From the NCBI RefSeq assembly GCF_003171515.1, contig NC_089399.1, positions 620,001 through 684,000 of the forward strand: DNA of 64,000 nt, in the 5' to 3' direction. The notes under the pieces are model-generated. The model made no database searches, was not told the DNA's origin, and was given only the letters and a program-made list of their open reading frames with translations. Each line of letters starts with the position of its first letter. The first letter of the stretch is position 1. Positions 20,866 to 34,140 of this stretch are shown here, piece after piece. A program made the position numbers and the translations under genes. This DNA is from Pyrenophora tritici-repentis (lineage: Eukaryota > Ascomycota > Dothideomycetes > Pleosporales > Pleosporaceae).

Positions 20866-21813
20866 TCACGATTTCGAATGTAATTTCTTACCCAACGCCT
20901 CAACAACATCCTCGTCGTTCTTCATACCCTGGCCCCCATTCTCCTCAACAACATCAGCCAGCCCCTGAAACAAACTCGCAATCTCTCGAAACACACACGC
21001 TTGATCCTGCCACGCGCCTTCTGTGCTAAAACACTCGCCTATCTGATTCATCTCCTCCACCCAACGATACGCCTTGCCCGTACATCCCACAATATTCTTC
21101 TCAGCTTTCTGCCGCGCATTAAGATTATACAGATCCATGTATTCTTTCAGGTGCTCCAGCACCCCGAGACTAGATGCTGTGGTAAAAGATTGCAACGCCA
21201 GTGCAGTAAAGCCTTTACTTATAGCAGCGAAACAACATTTTAACCCCGACGCTGTGCCGATCTCTGGGCCAATATGCTTTGCATTCAGGATTTTCATCAC
21301 TTCCCAGCCCAACATGCCACAGTTCTCTAGTGAACGGGGACCTGAGAGAGGGATCCCAGGTCTCGTCCAGCCAGATGGGTCTTGCTTTGAAGGAGCTGGC
21401 GGACCTCCAATGATGCCTCCATCGACAACTTGCACATCGTATTCTGGTGGCTCAAATATTCCTGCTATCTTTTTCGCCGTCGCAGGGCTAATCGCATTTA
21501 AGTCCAAATAATACAATTTTCGTGCTCCAATCCTTTTCGAGCCTGCCCAGGCATTGCGTACGCGCTCGGCAGTTGCGATTGCATCGAGTGGCGGTACGAT
21601 ACTTATGAAGTACTCTGCCTCCCTAATGACTTCTTCATCGGTATCGTAGAGCTGGATGCCGGCGGACAAGGCTCGGGCTTTTGTTGCTGCGCTGCGGTCA
21701 CTGACGTTTGTGATGACGTGGTATTTGTGCGCTTGGAGGAGTTTGGCGATGCCGAGGCCCATTTGGCCGATGGAGAAGATGGCTATGATGCTTTCTTCTA
21801 CTGGGCGTGGCAT
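20866..21813 (-). CDS. 6-phosphogluconate dehydrogenase-like NAD(P)-binding protein (DUF1932 type)
   Basis: Single-exon gene of 315 residues. The N-terminal Rossmann domain starts IIAIFSIGQMGLGIAKLL, the nucleotide-binding glycine motif of the 6PGDH/beta-hydroxyacid dehydrogenase group, although its first glycine is replaced by serine. It is followed by a YYLDLNAISP motif and VVDGGIIGGPP, where hydroxyacid dehydrogenases have their substrate-binding DGGI/GG block. The C-terminal helical part matches the DUF1932-type domain, with GTASGLKCCFAAISKGFTAL including the conserved K. Enzymatic reaction unknown; an NAD(P)-dependent oxidoreductase of a small hydroxyacid is likely from the family. It lies tail to tail with the hydrolase upstream. 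Confidence 0.85.
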   Translation of the reverse strand: MPRPVEESIIAIFSIGQMGLGIAKLLQAHKYHVITNVSDRSAATKARALSAGIQLYDTDEEVIREAEYFISIVPPLDAIATAERVRNAWAGSKRIGARKLYYLDLNAISPATAKKIAGIFEPPEYDVQVVDGGIIGGPPAPSKQDPSGWTRPGIPLSGPRSLENCGMLGWEVMKILNAKHIGPEIGTASGLKCCFAAISKGFTALALQSFTTASSLGVLEHLKEYMDLYNLNARQKAEKNIVGCTGKAYRWVEEMNQIGECFSTEGAWQDQACVFREIASLFQGLADVVEENGGQGMKNDEDVVEALGKKLHSKS

Positions 21814-22154
21814 ATTTGCGAACCACTAATTCTATAGAAGTTGTTTGAGATGTTCAGGTGGTGGTGGGGGTGTTGTACCTATATGATAGTCTGATGGTGG
21901 TGGAGGTCGGAGTTTTAGCCGACCCTTGTCAGCACAACAATGCCGGTAAGCGGGGAAGGGAGGAAGGTGCCGTGCCATATTGCACGTAAGCACTTGATAC
22001 TGACGTCTTAAGATAGGTATGTTGGCAATATCTTTACATCTCATGCACGGGGATACTTGCAATCAAGGTTTGACGTTAATTCTTATTTACAATGGCTCCT
22101 CAACAATATGTACATGCACGTTTCTGGTAAGAGTTGCTATACAGCAATCAACCC

Positions 22155-23084
22155 TCAAAACGGCTTGAGTAGGTTCAAGTCGTGCGTCTGTACTTGCCAT
22201 CCATCGGCCTGGTATCCACTTGTGAAGTACTGGGCCGCAGCTTGGTCACCCTTCATTGTCCACAGCATCCAGTTGAGAATGGCCTTTCCGAACTTTCCGC
22301 CGTTGGCATCGCCCAGAGTACCGCCGTGACCGACAGGAATGTTACCCTTCCATGAGGGTGTGCCAGCAGGGAGGTTCTTGAAGTCGCGTTCGCCCTAAAA
22401 CATAATGTTAGCATATCCATCGCACTGGAGAAGAGAACGTGCAACTCACGTTGTTGTAGGCAATATCTCCCGAACCGCCCATAACAAATAGAACAGGCTT
22501 CTTCCAGCTCTTTGCTGCGTTTGTGTTCGAGAGCAGTCCCGAACTGACGACACCGATGGTGTCGACGCGAGGATCATTGATGTTGTCCATGGCCTGGACA
22601 CCACCACACGAGAATCCCGCCGCCATAATCTTGCTAGCGTCGACGTTGGCATAGGCGCCTGTACCAGCGACCTTTGTGACCCAGTCAATCGCTGCCTTCA
22701 TAGTAGCAGCGCTGGAGCTACCTCCGCCATTGGGACTGCCCTCAGAAATGGCAAGAAAGCCATGACTGGCGATCTGCTGGAGGAGCGCACTGTTAGACTT
22801 TCCGTCAGTGCTGCAGGCGCCGTTGCCCCAGACGAGTACCGGTATCTTGGTTGAGCCGGTGCTCTTGGTGGGGTAGTAGATTGTGTGGCCAGCTAGGGAG
22901 CTGTCTGTCTTGAAAGTGCCGGGGCCGAAGGGGCCGTTGCCGCTTCCTGACTAATCATGTGGTTAGTAAGGTATGAGGAAGATTGATTGGGAAGGCTTAC
23001 CTGGCGCGTCTCTACAATGAGAGGAGATGCGACTGCACTGTCGAAGACGAGTGCAGCAATGGCGATGGTAAAGAAGTTCTTCAT
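22155..23084 (-). CDS. Secreted alpha/beta hydrolase
   Basis: Predicted extracellular alpha/beta hydrolase of 274 residues. Exons: 23084-23001, 22950-22450 and 22394-22155, all joined in phase with GTAAGC and GTGAGT donors. A signal peptide (MKNFFTIAIAALVFDSAVAS) is followed by LIVETRQ, which may be a short propeptide. The hydrolase fold contains IPVLVWGNGACS and the nucleophile elbow GFSCGG (G-x-S-x-G). A GGSGDIAYNN segment near the exon 2-3 junction offers the acidic residue, and VGHGGTLGD supplies the likely catalytic His. It resembles the fungal secreted hydrolases distantly related to cutinases and polyester hydrolases, but substrate cannot be stated. Upstream is a 3-kb gene-poor stretch. 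Confidence 0.85.
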
Positions 23085-26000
23085 ATTGACTATGGCGATG
23101 CGATACGGTGAGACTGGGGAGAAAAGGTTGCACAGTTGTGATGAGCACAGTGAGTTCTGTCAGTAGCGATCCATCTCTATATATGGATTCTCTCAAAAGG
23201 TCCGTTATACCTGTTACCAACCCGACACCAACATCCTCTCCACACGTCATTCATTGCAAGCTCTCAGCCGCTACCGACCCCTCTATATCATCTAAAACAA
23301 TCTAATGTCCCCTCAGTCAATCTATCTCTGTTTCTGTTTCCCTCCAATCAGATCCCTGAGGGTCTCGATCCAAAGTTCCCTCTTGGGAGTTTCTCCACAA
23401 CGGCGCTCACCTCGTCGCTTGAAACAACAAGACAAGCGAAACCCGGGGTAAATCCTGATCTAATATCGCTGCTAGCTCGAGCCGTTAATACTGCACAACA
23501 ATCTACATGGCAGGTATGTGATGGCGCTACAGTCTTGGCCGGTGGTTAAGATCGCGACAATTCCAAGTTCACTTGCCAGATGACACCACGCAGCCGCGCT
23601 TAGACATTACTACATATCGGCTGTTTCACAAGACGAGGCTTGAACAACACAGATTTCTCTTGTTATAGGTCTTGGCTGGACTTTAGGGCTTCGATGAGGC
23701 CCGAGTCGGGAGTACCTAACGCGATCCGGTAATTGACTAGCACGATCCTCGGGATAGTTGTCTACCCACGCAATGTGCAAATTACTTATGACAAGATAGT
23801 GGGGAATCTACCGGGCATTTGCCATGGCGGGGAAAGGATCATCGCGTATCGTCGACTGCATCGAGGATGCAAATCCTGGTGAGTTGTCTTTTTCTGCCTG
23901 GTGCACATTGGTTTACGACTACCAACCATCATTTATGGGGCCTGATTTCTCTCAAGTGTTTGTCAAGTGTTTGGTGCTGACTGCGTTAGTAGTGCATGTT
24001 GGTTATAAATGGGCAATTTTGCGCGAGTAATGACGGCCATTTCTTAGGACGCTTGTGCGTATCGAGCGTGCGATGTCACCGCGCTCCGAAACACCCGCTG
24101 TCACGAATACGAGGGAACTCTTCCACGTTCCCCTGCCTTCATGTAGGTACTGTAGTTTATTATCTGTTCACAGCCGCCTTGGCTGAGGTTTGCACGATAC
24201 GCCACCAGGGATAGCGATGGTGTGGTAATTGTCGAGACGCGGTGAGAGCCTTCACTAGTATTCACGGTGAATCAGGCTTCCCGTGCTCTGATTGGCCAGG
24301 CACTGATTAGTCAGCTGCTCCGTGCGCGCACCATAGATATTCTCCCTTCTCCCGTAGCTCCAATACAACAAGTTCACGGACGTTTCTCCACCTTCATCAG
24401 TAATCTATATGGGAGAAGAGGTAACGGGTAAACCTGCACTGCCAAGTTTACGGGGTCCTTTTCTGCAGTCGGGTCAAATAGCTGTTTTAGAGAAAGTCAG
24501 AGATACGAGGTTGGTAACTAGCGGCAAGGAACAAGAATGTGTCACCATTCATAAGACGATTTGTGCAGCTTCCGCTTTACTTACCACGTAGTTCACCCAC
24601 AAATGTTCGACTCGGAAGCCAAGCTCCTTTGTGGATCAACAAGACGTTGTACATACAGATCTACTTAGGGAACCAACACTGCTTATCTACTTAGGTGCAT
24701 CGCTCCCCATGCCTTCACGATAGGCGGGCGATCTCGATAGCAGCTAAACACTCAAAAACTCCGTAATCATACTTCGCCTCCACTCGTAGCAGCCAAGTAC
24801 CCCATGATCTTAGAAAGCAGCTCACGCGCAAGATCCAAAGACGACCTTCAACCCTCATGCGACGCCGTAAGCCCAACTGTCCGGATCTATACTCTCATAC
24901 TACTGCAGGGGTCTAAAATCTGCAGGAAGGTATACGCCTCGTATAAGGTGGGTTGGTAAAGACCTTAAATACCTGACTAGCCCTAGTAGTGGTAATGTCC
25001 TCACTTCCTGAACCAACGCCACCGCCTTTAAAATCCTGAATGCAAGCGTTATATCTACTCTATGCATCTCTCAAACTCTCATTGCTATCACCTATCTTTC
25101 CTTGGACAAGAAGCGCATCGTGCATTCGGTTGGGATAATCTCGCGAAGAGATGGATGACTGCACTTTGTGTCGTGTAATACCTACAAGGGCCGGACTGAT
25201 GTAAGCTGCTGCTGCATTAGACTCTGGGAATGACTATACCCACCACAACCATGCTAGAGTATAGACTGAGGTTTCATCTGACATGTGTCAGAACGTAGGT
25301 CTACGCCCACTACGCTATGCAACCAAAAAGGTACGTATGATCAGTGAACTCCTGATCATCGTGGTAGAATAGTATATATTGTACACCTCGCATTGCGTAG
25401 GCCTAACAACATGTCAATCATCTATCTCAAGTGTGGAAACACCGTCTAGAAGCATACGCGACAGCGCTGCGACGACCTGCGAAAAGTGAGGCATTGACAC
25501 TCTGACCATTCTCATTTTTGTTGTTTTGTTTTCGGTCTTTCTCGTCTTTTCTATCGCCTTTTGCCAATCCTGTGTCGCTGTGCATGAAGCACTTAAGGTA
25601 TGTGGTATGACAAAATGACCTGGAAATAGGCCAGAGTGAGGCGAAGTCGGTATACGTCCAGAGCCTAATTGATTGATATATAGGGGACTTTTGTCTCCAG
25701 CTTTCTACGGTTGCATGTTCATTCAATCAGCCAAAGATGTCTTCTCTAGAAATCCGCCGCAGTGCTTTCTGTCTTCTAAGGGCTTGGTACATTCGTCGAG
25801 AATCGGCGAAACACCTTTTCTGATGTGACAATACTATTGTAAGCTAGCGAAAAGTACATATGGTTTGAACCCGGCCGGATCGAGATACCCGTTGCCGCAA
25901 TTGATGTGGATTTTCCCGATAAGGTTCACATCCGGGATGCACGCGAAAAACCTCACCAATCCCATCGCGTACCATTCCAAGATAGCGCAAATAACATATG

Positions 26001-26166
26001 CAGCACGATCGTAAATTCAGATTAACCATCTAAACAGATACAAATACGACAAATCTAAACGAGTGCTACGCCATACCACCAAATCTAAACACTCACACCG
26101 GGAACACAAACAGCATACACATTCAGACTATGAATCACCTTTCCTGCACCCAAGAAAAAAACTCGT
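23085..26166. other. Long gene-poor stretch, nothing recognised
   Basis: About 3.1 kb without a convincing gene. Open frames of 60-100 codons (for example 24409-24591 and 25427-25726) lack domains, splice context and good codon use. No terminal repeats, tandem arrays or RNA genes were seen. The left part presumably includes the promoter of the secreted hydrolase. It may hold a noncoding RNA or decayed sequence, but nothing supports this directly. Confidence 0.4.
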
Positions 26167-27393
26167 CTAGGCCTTAACCGCCATATCACCAAGAGGCAGC
26201 GATTTAAGCCCTATGTAACTTTGTCAGTATAATCCCGCGTATCAATAGAAGTCACCGGAGAGACTTACAGCCATCAACATTCTCCGGCGCCTGTTGTTTC
26301 TTCTTGCAAGCATTATACAGCGCAGGCTGCTGCACTGTAAGCCCAGCCTTGGGGCATGCAGTGTTTAGGTTGCAGTTGTTGTCCATTGCCTTCTGTAGCG
26401 TATCCGCTTCCCAGCCGAAGACGTAGTCACCATGGGCGGCGGGGCCACTGTCATGCCATGTCAGTGAGCTGCCCACCTCAACAACAACGCCGGGGAAGTG
26501 GAGCACAGACTCACCCGATATTCATCGAATAAACAAGAGGATCCGACCCATCCGTCGGCCACAAACTCTTGTCGGCGAATTTACTCACATCCCACATCAA
26601 CTCGTACATGATCTGCGGCAGCTTAACCGGATGTGTCGACGGACATGCGCCACCGCCGTTGGCACCCGACCCCTGACCGTAAGCAACATGGCTTTGGTGG
26701 TCCGGTGAATCGAGATTCTTTCCGTCCCAGCAGGCTGGGAAGATGATGGTTTGTCGGATGAGCTTGCACTTGGGGTCCTTTGGGATGGCGACGGTGTCAG
26801 AGCCAGTGCAAGGTGCGCCGCCGACGAAAGTACTTTCGGAGTTGGAGGTCCAACAGCGGTGGCAGATGTTTGAGCCTTTGACTTTGCTGGGGTCGGTGTT
26901 GGTGGCTGAGCCGGCGAGCATGCGGAAGCCTTTCTTGAAGGCGGTAACTTTGCCGCTGGGGATGTAGTATACGTCGAGACCGCCATCATTGATGAGTTTA
27001 CCTTGGGGTCCGCCGTTGCCAATCTAGGGATCTGATTAGTATTGCGCCATGTCCGATGGGGGGATAGATTCCATGTACCTGGGGTACACGTATGTAACTG
27101 CCGTTCTTGGCCTTGAAGAACATGACTGCAGTCCAGTAATTTGACTTGTCTTGTGTGAAGCTGCAAGATGTGCATGTGGACATTTGAGCGATGTCGTTGG
27201 CAGGATTCATGGTGATGTTGAATGCGTTGCCTCCAACAATCTGGTGAAGATGAGGAGTGTACTTCATCCCAGGATTGACAAGTGGATCCGTTCGTTCGAC
27301 GACGAGCTGTGAGCATGCGAACCGCAACATGTTTTGTGCAGAAACATGTCCGGTAAGCGCCGCAGTGGCGGCAAGAAGGCTAGTCCAGAGCAT
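26167..27393 (-). CDS. Secreted DUF1996-domain protein
   Basis: Predicted secreted protein of about 348 residues in the fungal DUF1996 family, function unknown. Exons: 27393-27079, 27023-26515, 26447-26269 and 26210-26167. The start at 27393 gives a good signal peptide (MLWTSLLAATAALTGHVSAQ); an in-frame ATG 23 codons upstream would spoil it. Hallmarks are the N-terminal RFACSQLVVERTDPLVNPG block, HLHQIVGGNAFN, STCTSCSFTQDKSNYWTA, the IFPACWDGKNLDSPDHQSHV block, and GGPAAHGDYVFGWEAD across the exon 2-3 junction. The last exon is only 44 nt. Members of the family are extracellular and some have WSC domains appended; none is present here. Confidence 0.9.
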
Positions 27394-29309
27394 AATGATG
27401 TCGTAGCTATTGTAACGTTGAAGTCGTTCACTCGAAAGGCTCGAATAAAGGTCTTCTAGCAAGGATATACCAGAACGAAACGGGACTGTGCGGAACTTTA
27501 ATTCGCAGCGGATACCCTCTTATAACCAAGGGAAACGTAGACATGAAAGACATGGCGTCCACGAGGCCAGGTGCCGGACGACAGGGCGTTCTGACCAATA
27601 AGTCTTGGAAAATATCACGTTCAATCTATGGTGGCGCAATCACTGGCTAGGATACTCCACTTCCGATATTTCGCACTCACCTTGAATGCATATCCCATTG
27701 TGGGCAGCGTACTCTGTAGTGTGCCATGAGAATTTTGCATACCGCTCTTATAGTTGTCGAATCGAATCGTCGGCTTAGGTATCGAAGACTCCGGTCCCCC
27801 GGATACAGGCTACGAATTTGCCGCTCGCTATATTACTGCTTCGCCTCGCAGGGAAGGTGCTGACTTCTGGTGTCCGAGTGGTGGTCATGTATGTGCCGGT
27901 ATGATAGCTGTCAGGTATGTTTTCGTGTTTGGCAGTCCGATACAGTATACAGTAGCTCCTTCACTGAGAATATACTTGTGATGATCCAAGAGAATTTGAT
28001 CAGCCAGTGTTGGCGACCCACTGCACGTTTGGATTCGGAAGGCAGCACAGCATCGCCGACACCGACTAAGAGTCATGAAGCTGACACCGACCATATCATT
28101 GCATGGGGTAAGCATCAGCATCCTGATAGAGCTCGTCATCCGCCACTGAACAACACCATCTTGCGACATGTATGCTAAGAGTCTTGACCGCGCCCAGGCC
28201 TTTCAATAGGCTGCAACGTCAATGTAAAAATGACTGAGACCCCAAAAAGAGAAGACATCCACATCTTCGATATTATAACATGCATACCATGGACTGGATC
28301 ATCCGTCGTTCCGATTCCATTTTCTCAGGTTGACATCATCGCCCAGTGAGGTTCTATAACCGCCGATGTGGGGAGTTGTATATGACAGTCCATGCAAGAA
28401 TGCTGCCTCCGATATAGTATACACGTCAACACTGAATGCCTGTTACGTTCAGCTCATGAAGTTGTCCATGGCCTCTGAGGCATATTGGTAGATAGAGAGA
28501 TATCTACGTGTAGTATCGTCATGATACCTTGTGCAAGTCTTCATCTCGAAGCAACATTATTTGTACTTCAACATCGGCGCTCAACAACGCACCCTTCGTT
28601 GCTAATATGAGGTCAAACCAAGGTTTGCCGAACTCTGCGGGGCGTCCTCACTAGCCACTTCACTCGGGAGCAGGCAGACGCCCACTAAACCCCATTCAGC
28701 CAGCCACTCAGCCAAAACACCCGTCACCTCGTGGAACAAACTGCCCGCCGACGCCACCTCAACCCTTTCCGAGCTCTGTCTTCATCTACTTTTCGCCCCT
28801 CCCATCCAATCACAATTGGCATTCTCGCCAATCGGGTGGAAGAAGCATTTAGCCGAGACAAATGGGGCCTTCCCTCGCCTTACATGACAATTCTCAAATT
28901 GCATGGTAATAAGATCGGCGCCAGATGATAGGGCCTCATCACTCACCGGCACTTACTCCGTTAAAGCATGTCGTTGGCAGTCATGCAAGACGTTAATGAG
29001 GACAGTGTGGGGTACATGTGTAGAAATGCCGGTGACAACGGCTCCACTATTATATATTGCAGCTGAAGGTACGGAGGAACGTGTATGATGTGGGACCATT
29101 GGGCTCAGAAGGAGTGAGAGTTGCTCTGCGCTGCTGGGGAATGAAGTGGGTGGTAGGAGCATCTTAGGCTTGATGTGAACTTGTGAAACTTTGGATTTTT
29201 TTGTACTTTTAAATCTATATCTGAGACAGACTTCTTGGGCGGTACTCCGCAAGTGTATCTTACAGGTGGGGGGCCGACTTGTCATGCTACCCTTAGGGTA
29301 TGAACATCT
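27394..29309. other. Intergenic, no gene recognised
   Basis: About 1.9 kb between two minus-strand genes. Several short frames exist (27754-27981, 27885-28178, 28953-29285) without recognisable domains. The left part should hold the promoter of the DUF1996 gene. CCAAT-like sequences occur near 28804-28835, of uncertain meaning. Confidence 0.4.
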
Positions 29310-32300
29310 TCACCAAGCAATCTTGGCGAGAAGGCCTTTGGGCCATCTGCGCACACAATATTTCCTTCCCTCATCGAGTAGAAGTAGGCCTAGGCCGAAA
29401 GCAGCTGGCAGAAACCAGTGCTCGACTGGAACTGATCGTGTGCCAACGGTGCGTTGGAGTGACGGAATATAGTTGAAGATGAATGCGACGACGATGGCGA
29501 AGATCATGGCAGGGAAGAGCGACAAGTTTTGAGTTGCCTTGTTCAGAATAGGTGGCTGTTGGAAGATGCTGAGTGTACGTGTGCGTGTGGCGAGAAGGTT
29601 AAAGAGTTGCCTGTAGTCCGTTAGTCCCCATTCTCTCATTCCAGACCACGGTCAGAGCTTACATGATCACCAAAGTGACGAAGTAGATACTTGAAGCTTG
29701 GTTCACAACCTCGTTGATGTAATTCGGGTCGTATTGCTTGTCGTAATTGCCGTACTTCAGCCACATCGCCGTGAATGGGATCCCTTGACGCTCCATCCAC
29801 CAAAAGCTCATGGTAAAGGCTAGGAAGCACTGGAGCAGACCGACAACGAAGTACGCATGGAAGATGAGGCTAGCATTTACAAGCCTGTCCTTCTTGGGGT
29901 TACGAGGAGGTCGGAGCATAAGATCGGCTTCGGGCTTCTCATAGGCAAGCGTAATAGCAGCGGCACAATCGGTAAGACAGCAGATGATGATCTGGTGATG
30001 TTAGCTGATGGTATCAAAATAGCTGTTGGAGTAATTTACCATTAGGAAGGAGGACAGAATCTGGGGGATACCAAAAGCGACGTTTGTGACAACAGGCCAA
30101 AGCTCACTGAAACTACCGGCTGGTAGCAAGTACACGATAGTCTTCTTGAGGTTGTCGTAGACGAGACGACCGTACATGACAGCTTGCACAATCGCAGCGA
30201 ACGAGTCGAGAAGGACCATGTCAGCGGCTTCGATGGCGATGTCTGAACCGCTGCCCATGGCGATACCAATGTCGGCAGCCTTAAGCGAAGGAGCGTCGTT
30301 GACACCGTCACCAGTCATGCCGACGATGTTCTCGCGAGCCTGGAACTCCTTGACGATGCGGAGCTTCTGCTCTGGTGTCGTTCTCGCAAACACAATCTCT
30401 TGGTATTGGCAGAGTTGGTCCCACTGCGCATCGTTCAGCGTGATGAGTTCCGGACCGCTCAAGACGATCGATTGTTTCCTAGACTCGCCCTTGAAGTCTC
30501 GGCTGAGAGCATCGATATCCTCAACTAAAGCGGAGTTCGAAATGATGCCACACTCCTCAGCGATGGCTTGCGCCGTGAGCTTGAAATCGCCGGTGACCAT
30601 AAAGATGCGGATCGATGCGCCACGGAGGATGCTCACGACTTCTGGGATCTCATCGCGAGGTGGATCGACGATACCAACGATACCAACGAAGGTAAGGCCT
30701 TCACGGGCGGATACAAGGATCTCCTTCTCCTGGTCGTTGGAGAATGGCATAATAGTTGGCTTGCGGGCCATGAGAATGACACGCTTGCCCTGGGAAGACC
30801 AGCTATCCTTGATTTGCTCGATGCGGAGTCGTTGTGCTTCTGTAAGTTCCACCTCTTCGCCCAGCGCGTTCAGGATGAGATCGCAGCGGGGAAGGAGGAT
30901 ATCAGGAGCGCCCTTGATCATGAGTGTAGCATTGTTACTCGTTGCGCCCTGGTTTGCAGGAGTCATAACTCGAATCATGAACTTGTTCTTGCTGTTGAAA
31001 GCGATCTCGAAGACCTTTTTCCAGTCCCGACGTAGCTGAGTGACTGAACCTAAAGTCTCAGAGAGTCGAAGAATAGCCTGATCTGTGGCATCCCCATTGA
31101 TCTTGCGATCCGCGATGGGCAGGTCCATAGTTGCAGCATCGAATTCGCCAGAGTTGCAGAGACCGCCAAGGACGCGAACATGGTCGATGATGTTTGACAA
31201 AGACAGTGCAGTTGAGTCTTTCTCCTCCGAGCGGAAGACTGCCATCTTGTCACGCGCCTCGTCGGCAGTGTACTCTTCTCCTCCGGCATAGATATCGGTA
31301 ACCACCATCTTGTTCTTTGTCAATGTACCAGTCTTGTCGGAACAGATAACGGAGACGGCTCCGAGCGTCTCCACAGTCTTGAGCGATTTGCAAAGAATCT
31401 TGTTTTTACGCATGATGTTCGCGACGATTGTCAAGCTCGTAGTCAGTGCAATTGGAAGACCTTCTGGGATGAAAGCGACAGCCGCAGAAACACAACTGAC
31501 GATGAGAAGTGGTACGTTGATCCAATCCGGATGATCTTTCCGCAACCATGCTGCCCAAAGGATGATGATTAGAATCACAACGCAGGTGATGAAGACGGAA
31601 ATGATCAACACGAAGCGTAGGATTTCCTTTTGAAGTGGCGTCATTCCAGTTTTAGGATCCGAGGTCAGCTTCGCGATGCGTCCAAAGATTGTGTTATCAG
31701 CGGTGGCTACGCATATGCCAAGAACACTGCCAGAGATGCAGTGCGTGCCTTGTAGTCCGATATTGTTGGTTTCGAGGTAGTTGTCTTCGGTTGCATCGAG
31801 AGTGGCTACGACGGGTTCAGATTCACCTGACGTGTGTTAGTTTGTGTAATGGAATTATTTAGTGCCAAAGCTTACCAGTAAGGATGGAGCGGTCGAACAC
31901 GGCATCGCTAGAGACTTCCACAAAGCGCATATCTGCGGGAAGCTTGTTGCCTTGCTTGATGACGATAACATCACCAGGAACCAAATCGAGAGCCGAAATG
32001 TTGGTCTGCGCTCCATTACGCACGACGATACACTGATCGGGCAACATAGTACCGATGGATGCCATGACCCGGCTTGTTGACCAGTCTTGCCATGCATTGA
32101 ACGCAGCTTGAATGAGCCAGACCGCGATCAGTACACATGCGAGCGCCAAGTTGGCGACGGCAGGGGGTTTTCCGAGTGGTTTCCAAGCGATGAAAACCAA
32201 TATGCCGGCTACAACGAGAATGCTACCAAAGCCACCGAAGAAGTAACCTATGATATCGCGGATTAGACCAGAGGGTGGCGGAGTCATCTTGTTCTGGCCA

Positions 32301-32748
32301 TGTTCATTGAGGCGACGCTTGGACTGGTCGTCAGAAAGACCTTGATCAAGATCAACAGAAAGTCGGCGACACAGTTCATGGATAGCGAGCGTGTGCCATT
32401 CCAGGTCAGCCAGATCTGTAGGACGTCAATTGGTATAGTTTCATGTATCATTTCTGTAAGATACGCACCGACGGCTGCCTTCTCCTTCGCCTTCTTCACC
32501 TCGTTTTGCTTCTTGTATTGACCCTCATCAATCTCGATTGACAGAGTGCGGTAGGTGATCGGTAGAGCGGTCTCTGGCTGGACGGTGCGAGCACCGCCAA
32601 CGCTGCGAATCGAGAGACTGCCAACACTATTTCGTCTTGACAATGATCTCTCATGGCGCCGCTCATGGTTGACATATCCATCTTCCTCCTCGGGGAGACG
32701 AAGCTCTCCGAAGCGAATACGGGGTGCACCTTTCTCTTCTTGATCCAT
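29310..32748 (-). CDS. P-type cation ATPase, Na+/K+-ATPase (IIC-like) alpha subunit
   Basis: Large membrane pump of 1078 residues. Exons: 32748-32469, 32415-31876, 31826-30040, 29991-29663 and 29610-29310, all in phase. A serine/arginine-rich cytosolic N terminus (RRNSVGSLSIRS) precedes ALPIT. The MTPPP motif before the first membrane segment is a signature shared with Na+/K+-ATPases. Further motifs are LVPGDVIVIKQG, ILTGESEP, IPEGLPIALT in membrane segment 4, the phosphorylation site CSDKTGTLTKNK, GDATDQAILR and IKGAPDILL for ATP binding, and TGDGVNDAPSLKAADIGIAMG. The C-terminal membrane half includes a long exoplasmic loop. Likely an alkali-cation pump; which ions it moves cannot be told from sequence by eye. 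No beta subunit was seen. Confidence 0.92.
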
Positions 32749-34127
32749 TATAACGTGCTTAGATGAAGCGCACTAGGGGGCTGTTAGGAGCACAGCGAGA
32801 ACGCTGAGACGACCCACGAGACGAGGTGAACAGAAAGGCGAGATGAGAAGTTGCACAAGAATTCATGATGCTGAACGCCCAGTTATACCCTGGGAAATGT
32901 CAACGATAACCGCTTTCAGCAGCGGTGTGGCCATGCCCGGCCCACAAGTCTTCTGAACACGCGCTTGTGTAGTTTCAGCAGAACCTGCGGAACATCGAAG
33001 ATTGAGAACCCCTGCGGCATCAGAGTGAACCGCGTACTGCACACTGATTGTAGAGGCGCGAGTGTAAGTGGCCTTCCTCCATGCCACCGCAGTGTGGGCG
33101 AGAACAAAGCCGAGTGAGATCACTCCGCCGCAATGGATCAAGCGACATTGGAGTCATTGACATGGTTCATCTCCAACGATTCGACGCACAAATACCTCAC
33201 GAATTACAATCGACGGTAAGAGGGCTGCGCTGCAGCCGACATGCTTTAGCCGTCAAGGGTATTCCGTGGTTCGTTCTGTCACGTGATCCGTATTTTGGTG
33301 TGGTAAGATGATGGAGCTCAAGCTGTTGCTGGTTAGCCATGAGCGATTTTCGTATAACAGCACTGCCACACTGCCTCGTGCAGAAACAAGCTCTCCCACG
33401 TCGAATCACTTCGATGCGCGATTTTTCATCTTAGCCATCGCGTAATATGGCTATCGTGATCAAACACACGGCTGAGTAGTTCGCCAGGCGTGCTCTTGCG
33501 GCACGGATTGCGTTTGTTTTCTCGTTGAAGCATCCCGCATACCTAGGCAGTTATGGATGATCACCAGCGGGTCCTAACAGCGGTCATCGTCAAGATAACG
33601 GTAAATCTCGTGGGACCGAGAACATGTGCGCGTGCTATAGACTGCGAAAAAGCATGAATTGGCACAAGTGACTGGCGCCGCATACCGAGAAATTGGTGGC
33701 ATCCAAATGCCGGATGTAAAGAGGAGGAAGGCGGCGCTTACATGTCGACGCGCAACGCGAAATTACTCCAGCCATCATCTAGGAAAAGCCTTATAAGCTT
33801 CTAAGATTGTCAGTGGCATTCAGGATACCTAGGTAGCCCGTAGGCCGAAGTTCGTGGATGATAAGACGTTCACGTCCAGACCAGAGGCGAACGATACTGT
33901 TAGATAATCACCTTCTGAGTGGGGTGGTATGTGCGCAATGAAGCTTCCCTGAAGCCAACCTTAGAAGACAGGCCCAACACGCCTCAACACCACGCGTTGA
34001 GATGGCCTTTTCGCGACGAGCAACGGTGCAACGCCCTCACGCAATAAAAATCACGATATTTCAGAGCGGGATGCTCGAACAAGTGTGAATACCGATCGAG
34101 TCATTCCAGCACGATGCGCATACATCC
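32749..34127. other. Upstream region of the IIC-like ATPase; edge of the repeat island
   Basis: About 1.4 kb without a recognisable gene. It presumably contains the ATPase promoter. Frames at 32863-33141 and 33081-33311 lie on opposite strands and look like chance. The repeat-rich island begins at its right end. Confidence 0.4.
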
Positions 34128-34140
34128 ACTCGGGGCTTTT
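34128..34140. repeat. Left target-site duplication of the SINE-like element
   Basis: The 13-mer ACTCGGGGCTTTT occurs here and again at 34704-34716, directly flanking the element. The two copies are identical. Confidence 0.8.

Noticed and set aside
8537..21813. Secondary-metabolite cluster around the BNA4, hydrolase and dehydrogenase genes
   Set aside because: No backbone synthase, terpene cyclase or cluster regulator is present, and the genes are mostly housekeeping and spread over both strands.
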